From positions 13,076,001 to 13,140,000 of the forward strand of contig NC_003070.9 of assembly GCF_000001735.4 (NCBI RefSeq): a DNA stretch of 64,000 bases, given 5' to 3'. A program made the translations under genes and the position numbers. This document shows positions 12,738 to 25,200 of this stretch, one piece after another. The DNA comes from Arabidopsis thaliana. Lineage: Eukaryota; Streptophyta; Magnoliopsida; Brassicales; Brassicaceae. Within the stretch, counting starts at the first letter, position 1, and every line of letters begins with the position of its first letter. Below the pieces are notes generated by a model. It did no database searches. It was not told the DNA's origin and saw only the letters and a list, made by a program, of their open reading frames with translations.

Positions 12738-13650
12738 AGGGATTTACAAAAATGGCATTAAAAAGTTTTTTTTTTCAAGAATAGCATCTCTTTTGAAAAA
12801 TTCCACAAATAGCACTCAAAACTTTAATTAGATATTAAATATAAATAAATAGTTTAATTAAATAAATAAATCAAAGTAAATATTTTCCGCCAATATTTTT
12901 TGTCAAAATTTTTCCGCCAAAAAATTTCCGTACCAATTTTTTCCGCCAAAAAAAATTCCATAAAAATTTTCTCGCCAAAACTTTTTCTGCCAAATTTTTC
13001 CCGTCAAAAAAATTTCCGTAAAATATTCCCGCAAAAAAAATTCAAGAAGGTAACTACCAAATTCCAGAAGGATGTCATATAATTCAGGAAGGCTTTCATA
13101 AATAAAAATTTCATTCAAACCTTCCTGAATTTTGTATAATCCTTCTTACATTTCAGAAAATGATTATTTAAATTTTGAAGGATTCCACAAAATTCAGGAA
13201 TGATTCTACAAAATTCAGGAATGATTTCATGAAATTTAGGAAGGGTTTCACAAAATATTTTTTCTAAATTTCGTGAAACTCTTCCTGAATTGCTTAGAAT
13301 CCTTCTTAAATTTTGTAACATCCGTCTTGAATTTATTTTATTTTTGGCGGGAAAACTTGGGCGTAATTATTTTTGGCGGAAAAATATGACGATTTTTTTG
13401 GCGGAATTTTTTTTTGGTGAGAAAATATTGTTGAGAATTTTTTGGCGGGAAAAAATTATCGGAATTTTTTTGGCGGAAAAATATTGTCAGAAATTTTTGG
13501 CAATAATTTTTTTATGTATTTTTATTTTTTTTAATTATTAATTTTATTAATTAAATATAAAATAATTATTTGAGTGCTATTTATATCTTAAAAAATTTTT
13601 TATGCTATTTTTGCCTAAAACTTAAATATGTGCTATTTAAAGAATTTCTC
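12738..13650. mobile_element. MULE-like fold-back element with GGCGGGAAA-type motifs
   Basis: The 9-base direct repeat tataaaaaa flanks the element (12729-12737 and 13651-13659), as expected for Mutator-like transposition. The ends are long imperfect inverted repeats: both arms carry 'aatagcac' type sequence followed by several copies of TTTCCGCCAAA (left) and TTTGGCGGAAA (right). The middle (13060-13320) holds repeats around the core ttcaggaa. Two sites on the right arm (near 13349 and 13445) read GGCGGGAAA, the E2F core. No protein is encoded. Confidence 0.75.
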
Positions 13651-13993
13651 TATAAAAAACCATTCGTTGATTTAATATATCCAATAAATAAATATTATTA
13701 GCTATCTAATGTTCAATGAAATTTAGAGATTTAATTTTGAAATGTTCCCATAAATATATATTTGCCTATTTAATATAGAGAATTTTCTCCACCTTTTTTT
13801 TTTAACTTTCAATTTTCTTCCAAAATTTGCCCGCCATTCTCTGTGTCTCTTCGTCTAAGGGTTTCTTCCAAAGAACGACGACAAAACCACTGAACCTAAA
13901 ATCCGAAATCCAAAAGATTCATGCGAAAAAATCGTTAAAGAGTACCAATTTCAGAAAGTTACATTCTTACAGAGAACAAGTAATTCCCCAGAA
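13651..13993 (+). promoter_or_regulatory. FANCM promoter and 5' leader
   Basis: The interval between the MULE-like element and the FANCM start. It contains tttgcccgcc at 13826-13835, a match to the loose E2F consensus WTTSSCSS about 160 bases before the start codon, which would fit control of a DNA-repair gene in S phase. This is inference from the motif only. Confidence 0.4.
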
Positions 13994-16900
13994 ATGGGAT
14001 CTAGGGTTCCAATAGAAACCATCGAAGAAGACGGCGTAAGTTCAAATCTCTTTCTGCGTTATTGAATCAATTTTTTTGATTATTCAACTTCTGGGTTTTT
14101 CTCCTACAGGAATTCGATTGGGAAGCAGCAGTCAAAGAAATCGACTTGGCTTGTCTTAAAACCACAAACGCTTCTTCTTCTTCGTCATCCCATTTCACTC
14201 CTTTGGCTAATCCACCAATTACGGCAAATCTCACTAAGCCACCTGCGAAGAGACAATCTACTCTCGATAAATTCATCGGCAGAACCGAACATAAACCGGA
14301 GAATCATCAAGTTGTTTCCGAGTGTGGTGTTAACGATAACGATAATAGTCCTTTAGTTGGGATTGATCCTGAGGCAGCTAAAACTTGGATTTATCCAGGT
14401 TTGTTGAGATTGTTAACTTTATGATAAAACTTTTGTAAGTGGTGACGAATAATGTTGTTTTGTGGTGTTTTAGTGAATGGGAGTGTTCCTTTAAGAGATT
14501 ATCAGTTTGCTATAACGAAGACTGCTTTGTTTTCGAATACATTGGTGGCTTTGCCTACGGGACTTGGTAAAACGCTTATAGCTGCGGTTGTTATGTATAA
14601 TTACTTCAGATGGTTTCCACAAGGTAGAAGAATCTTCATCAAGTAGCTATGGAAATATCTTGCTTAATGGTTTAGGAATGTAACTGAAAAGCTGTCATTG
14701 TTGTTGTTAGGTAAAATAGTATTTGCGGCGCCTTCTAGGCCTCTTGTGATGCAGCAGATTGAGGCGTGTCATAATATTGTTGGAATACCACAAGTATGTG
14801 ATTTCTCTTTAAACAGATTCTTGACGTGTTGTGTTTGACTCTTTAGATATTGAGAATTTGTTTTGCTTTGGACTGTAGGAATGGACGATTGACTTGACGG
14901 GTCAGACATGTCCTTCGAAAAGAGCTTTTTTGTGGAAAAGCAAACGGGTTTTCTTTGTCACTCCACAAGTGTTAGAGAAGGATATACAGTCAGGTGATGC
15001 TCGGGTTATTCTATCAACATTCTGAGCTGAAATCTATTAATGCTTATTTAGTTTGTTCTCAAATTACCACTTGTTCACAAAGACTGTCCCTTTTCAGGAA
15101 CATGTCTTACTAACTACTTGGTTTGCTTGGTGATCGACGAGGCACATCGAGCTTTAGGGAATTATTCTTATTGTGTTGTAGTTCGTGAGGTTTGTTCTTC
15201 TTTTATGTGTTTGGACTTTTAAGTATCTTTCCTTTGCTATCTATATCTGTTTTTTTCTATCTCTTCATAAATGTAAAAATGATCAAGGTGACCAACTAAT
15301 GCATTTAACTTTTAGTTGATGGCGGTACCGATACAGCTGAGAATACTGGCTCTTACTGCAACTCCTGGATGTAAGTGATTGACTTTCTTCTTCTTGGGGG
15401 TTATTATATTTCTGCACCCATTAACGGTAGATGTTACTTTCAGCAAAGACACAGGCCATCCAGGGTATCATTGATAATTTGCAGATATCCACACTTGAAT
15501 ATCGAAATGAGAGTGACCATGATGTTTGCCCTTATGTCCACGACAGAAAATTAGAAGTCATCGAGGTTCAAGCTGGTTTCTGCATTTTCCATTTGTGTTC
15601 CTTTCCAAATTGATGTCTAATAATTTTAGTATCTTTCTGGCAGAGCAGGTTCCCTTGGGTCAAGATGCAGATGATGTATCGAAACGCCTGTTTCATGTTA
15701 TACGTCCATATGCAGTCAGGCTTAAAAACTTTGGGGTTAATCTAAATAGAGATATACAAACTGTATGTGCCTCAATGCTTATATCTTCACCAATAGCGTC
15801 AATGCTCACATTTTCTTATCTATGCAAACATCAACTCATGTTTGACAGTTAAGTCCACACGAAGTACTTATGGCAAGGGATAAGTTTCGTCAAGCACCTC
15901 TACCAGGCCTTCCCCATGTAAATCACGGAGATGTAGAATCTTGCTTTGCAGCTCTTATCACTCTTTATCATATTCGTAAGCTCCTTTCTAGTCATGGAAT
16001 AAGACCAGCGTATGAGATGCTAGAAGAGAAATTGAAAGAAGGGTATGCTCTTACTTTCTTCTGTTGAACTGATTTTTGGGATGGCTTCAGTGGTTTTAGG
16101 TATAATAGCTTTTGATATCAAGAGCATCGCCTAAAACTATCACCCTTTGCAGGCCATTTGCTAGGTTGATGAGTAAGAATGAAGATATTAGGATGACGAA
16201 GCTTTTGATGCAGCAAAGGTTGTCACATGGAGCACCAAGCCCAAAATTGTCGAAGATGTTAGAAATACTGGTTGATCATTTCAGTATGTTTTCTTTTTGA
16301 ATTTTGATCTGGAGTTGATGTTAGTACTCAGCTGGTTTTACAACTGAACATTGATATGATCTTATTCTATGGCTGCAGAAGTGAAAGATCCGAAGACATC
16401 ACGGGTCATTATTTTCTCAAATTTCAGAGGAAGCGTAAGGTCAGTATAATTGTTGTTTGTTTTCCCTTGTTTAGTTGCTCATCATATTTCTTCGTTAGCA
16501 TTCATCCGATTACGTTACTCTTCAGAGACATAATGAACGCATTAAGTAATATTGGAGATATGGTCAAAGCAACTGAGTTTATTGGTCAAAGTTCAGGTTT
16601 GTTACTCTGATTTTTTCATCTGAAATTTCCAGTTACACATAAGTATCATTTATAATTGTTACAATATATGTTTCGTGCAGGTAAGACATTGAAAGGCCAG
16701 TCGCAAAAAATTCAGCAGGCTGTTTTGGAGGTATGTCTGTTTCCCTGTATCTGATTTGAACTTTGGTTTTTTTTTTTTTTTTTACATTCTCTTGTATGAT
16801 AAACTCATCTTTCCAACAGAAATTTAGAGCTGGGGGGTTCAATGTTATTGTCGCAACATCTATTGGTGAAGAAGGCTTGGATATCATGGAAGTTGACCTA

Positions 16901-19900
16901 GTTATATGTTTTGATGCTAATGTATCTCCTCTGAGGATGATTCAACGGATGGGAAGAACTGGAAGGAAAAATAATGGTCGAGTTGATATCCTTTAGCTAG
17001 CTTGATTTCCATTACAAATCTTTGAAGTTACACTTTTTCATTGGAACGCTATATGCGACGTCTTTGAAGTTACACTTTCCATTCCTTGACTAGCCTTTAC
17101 TAGTTCTTGCTTGTGAAGGATCAGAAAAGAACAGCTATATGCGAAAGCAAGCAAGTGGACGGGCTATTAAAAAACACATGCGGAATGGAGGAACAAATAG
17201 TTTTAATTTTCATCCTAGTCCAAGGATGGTAAGAGCTTTTCTTTTTTGATAATTTGTTTTCCTTACCTTGTTGCTTCAGTTTTCAACTTCTCTTAACTTC
17301 AGATATCTCTGTCATGTGTTATTATAGATTCCCCATGTTTATAAGCCAGAAGTTCAGCATGTTGAGTTTTCAATCAAGCAATTCGTTCCACGTGGAAAGA
17401 AACTACAAGAGGAGTATGCCACTGAGACTCCAGCTTTCCAGAAAAAGCTTACACCTGCAGAGACGCATATGCTCGCTAAGTATTACAACAACCCCGATGA
17501 GGAAAAGTTGAGAGTGTCCTTAATTGCGTTCCCTCACTTCCAGACATTGCCATCCAAGGTGCACAAAGTAATGCATTCACGTCAAACAGGCATGTTAATT
17601 GACGCTATGCAGCACTTGCAAGAGCCAACTTTTTCAGAACAGAGTAAAAGCTTCTTCACTGAGGTGTGGTTCAAAATCCTGGTAAACTTTTGTTTTTCCT
17701 TGCTTTCTGTGAATTCATTTTTCACTTACGTGGAATCACTTACTTTAATAGTTTCGAGCTCCTTTGGGTGAAAGAGAAGAGCTTGATACAGGTCTGAGGG
17801 TTACTAATGATCCAAAAGGTAAATATAGTCTCATTGATCTTGCCGAAGTATCAATTCTTAAAGTCGCATGGATATATATTCATTCCTAAACCAGCTCGTA
17901 GGAGGTCTGTATGCTTATAAGCTATCAGCTAGTCGGAGGTCTATAGGCTATAAGCTATTGAACAATGACCAAAAAGCCTATTTTAGGATATACTATCTGC
18001 TCTTTTTAGGTATTTTATATAGCTTCATGTCACTTCTCATCAACCCAAATGAAATTGCCAATAATTTATAGGAAAGATGCTTATAGACTTTGATCAGATA
18101 GCTTATTGTCTGGTCAATAATGTATCTTTGCATTGCATATATATGAAAATCAGGCCTTTCGTTGTAGTGTTGAAACACATCCATTCTATTGTATTAATGT
18201 GCAGATCTACACTCTGTCCGTGATTTGGAAGTCAACACATCACAGAGAAAGGCAAAACAAGTTGAATCTCCCACAAGCACCTTAGAGACAACAGAGAAGG
18301 ATTACGAAGAATCTTCACCCACACACCGTTATCTTTTCAGTTCAGAATGTGCATCCGTTGATACTCTGGGGAACGTCTTCGTAATGCCAGTTCCTCTTTT
18401 ATTCTTTCCTAATGTTCTGGAGTCAGACAATACGCCTCTGCCTAAAACAGAAAAACAACATTCTTGCCGGAATACATCTCACATTGACTTAGTTCCAGTA
18501 GATACTTCGGAAAAACATCGGCAAGATAATATCTCATGCAAGTTAAAGGAAAGATTCTCGCCAGACGGTGCCAGCGAGACACTAGAGACTCATAGCCTTG
18601 TGAAAAGGAACTCCACCAGAGTAGGTGAAGATGATGTAGCGAATTCTGTTGGAGAAATTGTGTTATCATCGGATGAAGATGACTGTGAGGGATTGGAGCT
18701 TAGTCCACGGCTCACTAACTTCATCAAGAGCGGCATTGTTCCAGAGTCACCTGTCTATGACCAAGGTTAGTGTTATCTCTTGAACATTTAGTATGTGTTA
18801 GAGCTGGAGATATAATCAGATACGAACAAATGGTTATGATATCTACTTGAGTGTTCTTGCATCAATCATGGTGTTTGGAGTTGCTGTTGCAATAGGCTTC
18901 AACCACAGAAATTTGGTAGTAGAAAAGTTTTATATATACATAAGGTTCTATGAGAAATTTAGAGAAATCTAGATATGCAAAACACACATTATATTGATGA
19001 GTAAGTTGAATATGAAGGTCTGTTGTATTTAAGATATACTAAACATTTTGTTATTTCAGACTAGAGTAACCACTACGAGAACAGGACATATATATAAAGC
19101 TTTTCTAATCCTATTTTCTTAGTGCTGATTATACATTTGAATCTATTTGTGCAAAGAAAAACTTAAAGTGAGCTAATAAGCACCATTTGTACTTACCTTT
19201 AGCAACTATAACTACCTAACCATAAGAACTTATTATGTGGTAATTACATCTTTAATGCTGCAGGGGAAGCGAACAGAGAAGAAGATCTTGAATTTCCTCA
19301 GCTTTCTTCACCCATGAGGTTCAGTAACGAATTGGCAGGAGAGTCTTCTTTCCCTGAGAGAAAGGTTCAGCATAAGTGCAACGATTATAACATTGTGTCT
19401 ACAACCACTGAATTGAGAACTCCTCAGAAGGAGGTAGGTTTGGCCAACGGAACAGAATGCTTGGCTGTTTCTCCTATTCCTGAGGATTGGAGAACTCCCT
19501 TGGCGAATCTGACAAACACAAACAGCAGCGCTCGCAAAGATTGGCGGGTGAGTTCTGGAGAAAAGTTAGAAACTCTTCGACAGCCTCGCAAGTTGAAGAG
19601 ACTACGTAGACTTGGAGATTGCTCGAGTGCTGTAAAGGAGAATTATCCTGGTATTACAGAGGCAGACCATATCAGATCTCGTTCTCGCGGTAAAAAGCAC
19701 ATTAGAGGTAACTGGTTCTGTATTTTCTTTTACTACATTGAAATGATCTGGGAGTTGACAATGACCGAAAATTTACGGATTCTGATGTTGCTTAACATCA
19801 CCAGAATCTCCCCAGTATATGTATGTATACCAATTGGTTTGATTGATTAGGAATCCATAAGATCTTAATAGAATATTGCCAGTGTCATAGTGAAGTGGAA

Positions 19901-21078
19901 AAGTGCTGAGAGTTGGTTTACACTTTCTTCTGTTGCTTTTGCGTTGGTGACAAAAAAGGTCAATTTTCAATTAAAATTTGAGTTATTTGTGGTATACATC
20001 TGCGTTAGATCAATGTCTTGATGTGCTGAGAGAAATGAAACATTTGTCATGTTGATCTGTTTGAGTGATTGCTGCTTGGTTGCTCTGTGTCTTAAGGTAA
20101 GAAGAAGATGATCATGGATGATGATGTCCAAGTCTTCATTGACGAGGAAGCTGAGTAAGTTCTTCTCTAATCTAAAAATAAACATCTGATGGTCTTTCTT
20201 ACTTCCACAAAACAGCGAGAGACAACATAACAAAAGTAGTCTTTCTGACTACAAAGTTGATGTTAGTTGTTTCAAACCTCTCTATTTTGATCAGGGTCTC
20301 TTCGGGAGCAGAGATGTCGGCTGATGAGAACGAAGATGTGACTGGCGATTCATTTGAAGATAGTTTCATAGATGACGGAACAATGCCTACAGCAAATACT
20401 CAAGCCGAGTCTGGTAAAGTTGACATGATGGCTGTTTACAGGTACATACAACCAAAGATATCTTTCTTCTACTGCGAGGTCAATGAGCTTATTAAAAATC
20501 ACAAGGTATCCTTCCACAGGCGTTCTCTTCTCAGCCAGTCACCATTACCGGCGAGATTTCGTGATTTAGCCGCATCAAGTCTGAGTCCTTATTCTGCTGG
20601 ACCCTTGACGAGAATAAATGAGAGCAGAAGCGACTCAGATAAATCATTGTCTTCTCTTCGAACACCAAAAACAACAAACTCTGAGTCAAACCAAGATGCA
20701 ATGATGATAGGAAACCTTTCGGTAGTACAAATCTCGTCAGATAGCCGGAAAAGGAAATTTAGCTTATGCAACTCGGCGAATGCCCCCGTGATTAACTTAG
20801 AAAGCAAGTTTGCAGCTCATGCACAAGCCACGGAGAAGGAAAGCCATGAAGGCGTGAGAAGCAATGCAGGTGCGTTAGAGTACAATGATGATGATGATGA
20901 TGCATTCTTTGCGACACTAGACTTTGATGCAATGGAAGCACAAGCCACATTGTTATTGTCGAAACAGAGATCCGAAGCAAAAGAGAAAGAAGACGCAACG
21001 GTTATACCTAATCCAGGCATGCAGAGAAGTGATGGTATGGAGAAAGATGCACCATCTTTTGATCTTGGTCTGTGGTGA
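13994..21078 (+). CDS. FANCM: FANCM-type DNA helicase/translocase
   Basis: I traced 23 exons with consistent phases giving 1344 residues, the length I recall for Arabidopsis FANCM: 13994-14035, 14110-14398, 14474-14623, 14711-14793, 14879-14993, 15098-15189, 15316-15370, 15444-15565, 15649-15762, 15849-16042, 16153-16283, 16379-16439, 16526-16596, 16681-16730, 16820-16985, 17101-17228, 17328-17663, 17752-17818, 18205-18765, 19264-19707, 20097-20154, 20295-20441, 20520-21078. Helicase motifs are intact: Walker A (PTGLGKT, exon 3), DEAH box (VIDEAHRAL, exon 6), TATPG (exon 7) and the arginine-finger motif QRMGRTGR (exon 15). The C-terminal half is acidic and low-complexity, without a visible nuclease domain. 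Known role: ATP-driven remodelling of recombination intermediates in the nucleus; in Arabidopsis it limits meiotic crossovers. One intron (16986-17100) is of the AT-AC class. The start was chosen because it opens MGSRVP and is followed by a clean donor. Confidence 0.96.
16986..17100 (+). other. AT-AC (U12-type) intron of FANCM
   Basis: The frame between exons 15 and 16 is only restored if the intron runs from ATATCCTTT (16986) to an AC end (17100). The donor is the exact minor-spliceosome consensus, and TTCCTTGAC at 17082-17090 matches the U12 branch site with its adenosine about 11 bases before the acceptor. No GT-AG alternative in the interval joins GRV to VLACEGSEK in frame. A 17-base stretch, tctttgaagttacactt, is repeated inside the intron (near 17018 and 17061). 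Confidence 0.92.
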
Positions 21079-21386
21079 TTCTTCTTTCATACGAAGATAC
21101 TAAGTTATGTATATAGATTGACAAAGGAGACAGTAGAGCATAGGCATTTGGATGTATGTTTTGTGTATTAAGTTTAGGTATATCCTATTGAAGTACAGTG
21201 CTTAAGGCAGTGCACATGGTTAAATCAAGGTTAATGCCTCAATTCGTTGAACCCTTTAAGTAATGACACAAATATGACTACATCGGCCAACACTCTCACA
21301 CCTCTCAACCCTAAACTGACATTACAAAGCAACATTTACCATTGGCACGAAAAGAAAACTAAAATAAAATAAAAGAATTAGATGTA
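21079..21386 (+). other. FANCM 3' flank
   Basis: Presumed 3' untranslated region and short intergenic sequence. No gene. The 13-base sequence aattagatgtaca at 21376-21388 recurs at 22239-22251 on the far side of the pogo-like remnant. Confidence 0.5.
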
Positions 21387-22186
21387 CAATAGACGCTATA
21401 AACTCTAGAAATTAATAATATTGGGATCATAAAATTTTATTAATTTATAATGATATTAATATAGATCTTATAATTTTATATTTATTAATTTATCGAATAA
21501 ATGAATATTTATTAATTTAAAGAAATATTTATGCAAAATATAATACTATTTTTTTTATAGAATTTTCTTTATTTAGATTTTCTATGCTTTATTGTTTGCA
21601 TATTCAATTATGTTAAATTTTGGTTATTAGAATAGAAGTTGAACTTGAAGTTGTGATTAACAATCCTAGTTATTAGAATAGAATAGATGTAAATAGTCTA
21701 CTCGACCATCTGAGTGCAAATGAAGCATGCTTAGAGTTTAGAAGAAATTGTAGCTTATATCTATAATGTTGGTGAAAAAATTGAAGACGATAATGTAGAA
21801 TCTTTGGAAATAGTGACATATAAGGAAGAAATTACCGCGTCAAATACTTTTCATAACTTTTGGATTCAGATCGAAAAGATAACACCATAATTTTTTGATG
21901 CAATAAGAAAATTAGAGACGAATTTCAACGAGATTCTAAGTTTAAGAAAAAACAAACAACACTAGATTCATATTATACTGGATTATCTTAGAATGTATGT
22001 TTAAGATTTATTCTTAATTTATGATATTATTGGGACCATATATATATATATATTTCAAAAAAATAATATCTTATTATCTTATCGATTTAGGTTAATTTTT
22101 ACCTAGGTCCGACTTGAGACCGACAAAATTTATTAATTTATCGTGTTTATTATTTTATAAAGTATTAATTTATAGAGTTTCTATTG
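21387..22186 (+). mobile_element. Pogo-like (Lemi/Emigrant type) element remnant
   Basis: The left end (caatagacgctataaact) and the reverse complement of the right end (caatagaaactctataaatt) are related terminal repeats, each next to a TA dinucleotide (21385-21386 and 22187-22188), the target of Tc1/mariner/pogo elements. Between them a plus-strand stretch near 21850-21990, interrupted by stops, ends in KKNKQTTLDSYY, resembling the C-terminal tail of plant pogo-like transposases. Most of the transposase is missing, so the element is dead. Confidence 0.65.
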
Positions 22187-22238
22187 TATTCACTTTTGAG
22201 TTGTGTCTATTCATGAGCTATTTCCATGTATTTATAAA

Positions 22239-25200
22239 AATTAGATGTACATTGTACACAAACAAATTGAGAGTGATAGTTTAAAGGATGCTCTGGTGGA
22301 ACAAGATCAGTTATCGCCACTAACTGATGAAGAAGAGTCAGATCCAGCAAAGAAGAATAAGTGGATCGAAGATGAACAAGCAAGAATCGATCGAGATGAA
22401 AAAGCAATGGATATGATCTTCATAAACGTTGGAGATAAGGTTCTCAGAAATATTGAAAACTCAAAGTTAACTGCTGAAGCATGGGCAACGCTTGATAGGT
22501 TGTATCTGGTAAAATCTCTTCCAAATCAAGTTTATCTGCAACTTAAAGTCTATAACTACATGATGCAAGATTCAAAGACGCTTGAAGAGAATGTTGATGA
22601 ATTCCTAAAGATGATTTCAGATCTTAGTAATCTTCAGATTCAGGTACATGATGAAGTTTAAGCAATGTTGATACTAAGTGCTTTACTGGATAGTTATGAT
22701 ATGCTAAAGGAAACTCCGAAGTATGGAAGAGAAGGCATTAAGTTGGATGATGTTATAAGCGCTGCAAAATCAAATGAACTAGAACTAAGGGATATTTCAG
22801 GAGGATCAAGACCTGTAGGAGAAGGTGTATACGTTCGAGGTAAAACTCAGGCCAGAGGAAGTGGAAATTACCAATCTGGTAAAGGTGAAGGTAATGAATC
22901 TAAATCAACAGAAGGTAAGAAAGTCTGTTGGATATGTGGAAAGGAGGGACACTTCAAGAGGCAGTGTTATAAGTGGCTTGAGAAGAATAAGGGAAGTGGT
23001 GCAGGAGAAACATTACTTGTAAAAGACGATGCTCAAGATTTGGTCGGTTTAGTAGCTTCAGAAGTCAATCTAGGAGAACACAAAGGAAACCATGGAGAGT
23101 GGATAATGGATACTGGGTGTTCCTTTCACATGACACCAAGAAAAGAGTATCTTATAGACTTCGAAGAAGCAAAGTCTGGAAAAGTAAGGATGACTAATAA
23201 TTCGTTCTTAGAAGTTAAGGGAATTGGTAAGGTCAAGTTTACTAATCAAGATGGGACGAGTATCATTCTTCATGGAGTAAGATATATACCAGAGATGTCA
23301 AAAAATCTTATATCCATGGGAACTCTAGATTCAGAAGGGTATGAGTTCAGGGGCAACAATGGTACATTGAGAGTCATGCAAGGCTCAAATGTTTTCATGA
23401 AAAGAATTAGAAGAGCTTCTCTGTATATTTTACAAGCACATGCTAATATTACAGAATCTTTAGTAGTGGTTTCAGGAGGGGTTGATCAAACTTAACTATG
23501 GCACAGTAGAATGGGACATATTGGACAACATGCCATGGACGTGTTGAGTAAGAAAGGATGTTTTGGAAGTGATAAAATATCTGAAATAAAGTTCTGTGAG
23601 GATTGCGTAGTTGGTAAGACACACAGAACAAGTTTTGGGAAAGCTCAGCATGTGACAAAGGAGAAACTTGATTATGTGTATTCCAACTTATGGGGCTCCC
23701 CAAATGTACCCTATAGCCTCAGTAAGCATTAGTATTTCATCTCTTTTACATATGATTGGTCAAGAAAAGTTTGGATATATTTACTTAAGACCAAAGATGA
23801 GGCATGTACATCTTTACTGAATGGAAAAAGATGGTGGAGACTCACAGTGAAAGAAAATTAAAGAAGCTGAGAACTGATAATGGATTAGAGTTTTGTAATC
23901 AGAAGTTTGATGGCTTCTGCAAGAAAGAAGGAATAGTATTGCAGAGAACCTGTACTTACACTCCACAGCAGAATGGAGTTGAAGAGAGACTAAACAAAAC
24001 TATAATGAACAGAGTTAGAAGCATGCAAAGTGAAAGTGGACTTGACAAGAAGTTTTGGGCTGAAGCAGCATCAACTTCAGTTTATTTGATTAATAGATCA
24101 CCGTCCTCTGGAGTCGACAATAAGATCACTTAAGAGTTGTGGACTTCAGTAACTCCAAACTTGTTAGGACTAAGGAGATTCAGGTGCATTGTTTATGTAC
24201 ACTCACAAGAAGGAAAGTTAGATCCCATAGCTAAGAAAGAAGTCTTTGTGGGGTATCCTAATGGAGTAAAGGGTTTCAGGGTTTGGATGATCGATGATGA
24301 GAAGCGCTATAAGCCGGAATCTCGTGTTCAGAGAGGATGTGATGTACAAAGACATCATAAACAACTTAGTTTCAAGTATGAGTCTTGAATTTCCTTTAGT
24401 TACTAACAAAGTTTCTAGGTTTGAATGTGCAGGTCCTAGTAAAGATGGTGATAATTCAGCTCAAGGTGGAGCTACAGAGAAAGCTTCAGAGGAATCTCCA
24501 GAGTCTTCTGTTACAGGTCATGCAAACACAGAACTAGAAGGGAATCAGAGAACTCGTCAGATAACAAGAGATCGACCAAGAAGATAAGTTGTTCTACCGT
24601 CGAGATTAAACGATTATAAAATGGATGAGGAAGTATTAGATGAGATAGCAGGTTATGCTTATCTTATTACAGAAGATGGAGGGAACCCTGAGCATGTGGA
24701 TTATCAGGAAGCACTTCAAGATCCTGATAGTGATAAGTGGTTAGAAGCTGCTGATGAGGAAATAGAATCACTTATCAAGAACAAGACATGGATATTGGTG
24801 GAGAGGAGTAAATCACAAAAGCCAATTGGGTGTAAATGGGTATTCAAAAGAAAAGCCTTCATTGCAGGAGTAGAATAGCCAAGGTTTAAGGCAAGACTTG
24901 TAGCCAAAGGCAACTCACAAAAGGAGGGAATATATTTCCTTGGAAATCTATTCACCTGTGGTGAAACACGTTTCTATTCGCCTTATGCTGTCAATGGTTG
25001 TGCACTTGGACATGGAGGTTCAACCGATGGATGTAAAAACAACATTTTTACATGGTTACTTAGACGAAACAATTTACATGGAGCAGCCACAAGGCTATGT
25101 TCATGAAAGATATCCAGAGAGGGTCTGTTTGTTGAAGAAGTCTTTGTACAGCCTGAAGTAGTCTCCCAGGCAATGGAAAACAAGTTCAATGAGTTTATGT

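Noticed and set aside
17868..18071. Possible alternative FANCM exon in intron 18
   Set aside because: It is not needed for frame, and its internal repeats (gcttataagctat) look like intronic repeat rather than coding sequence.
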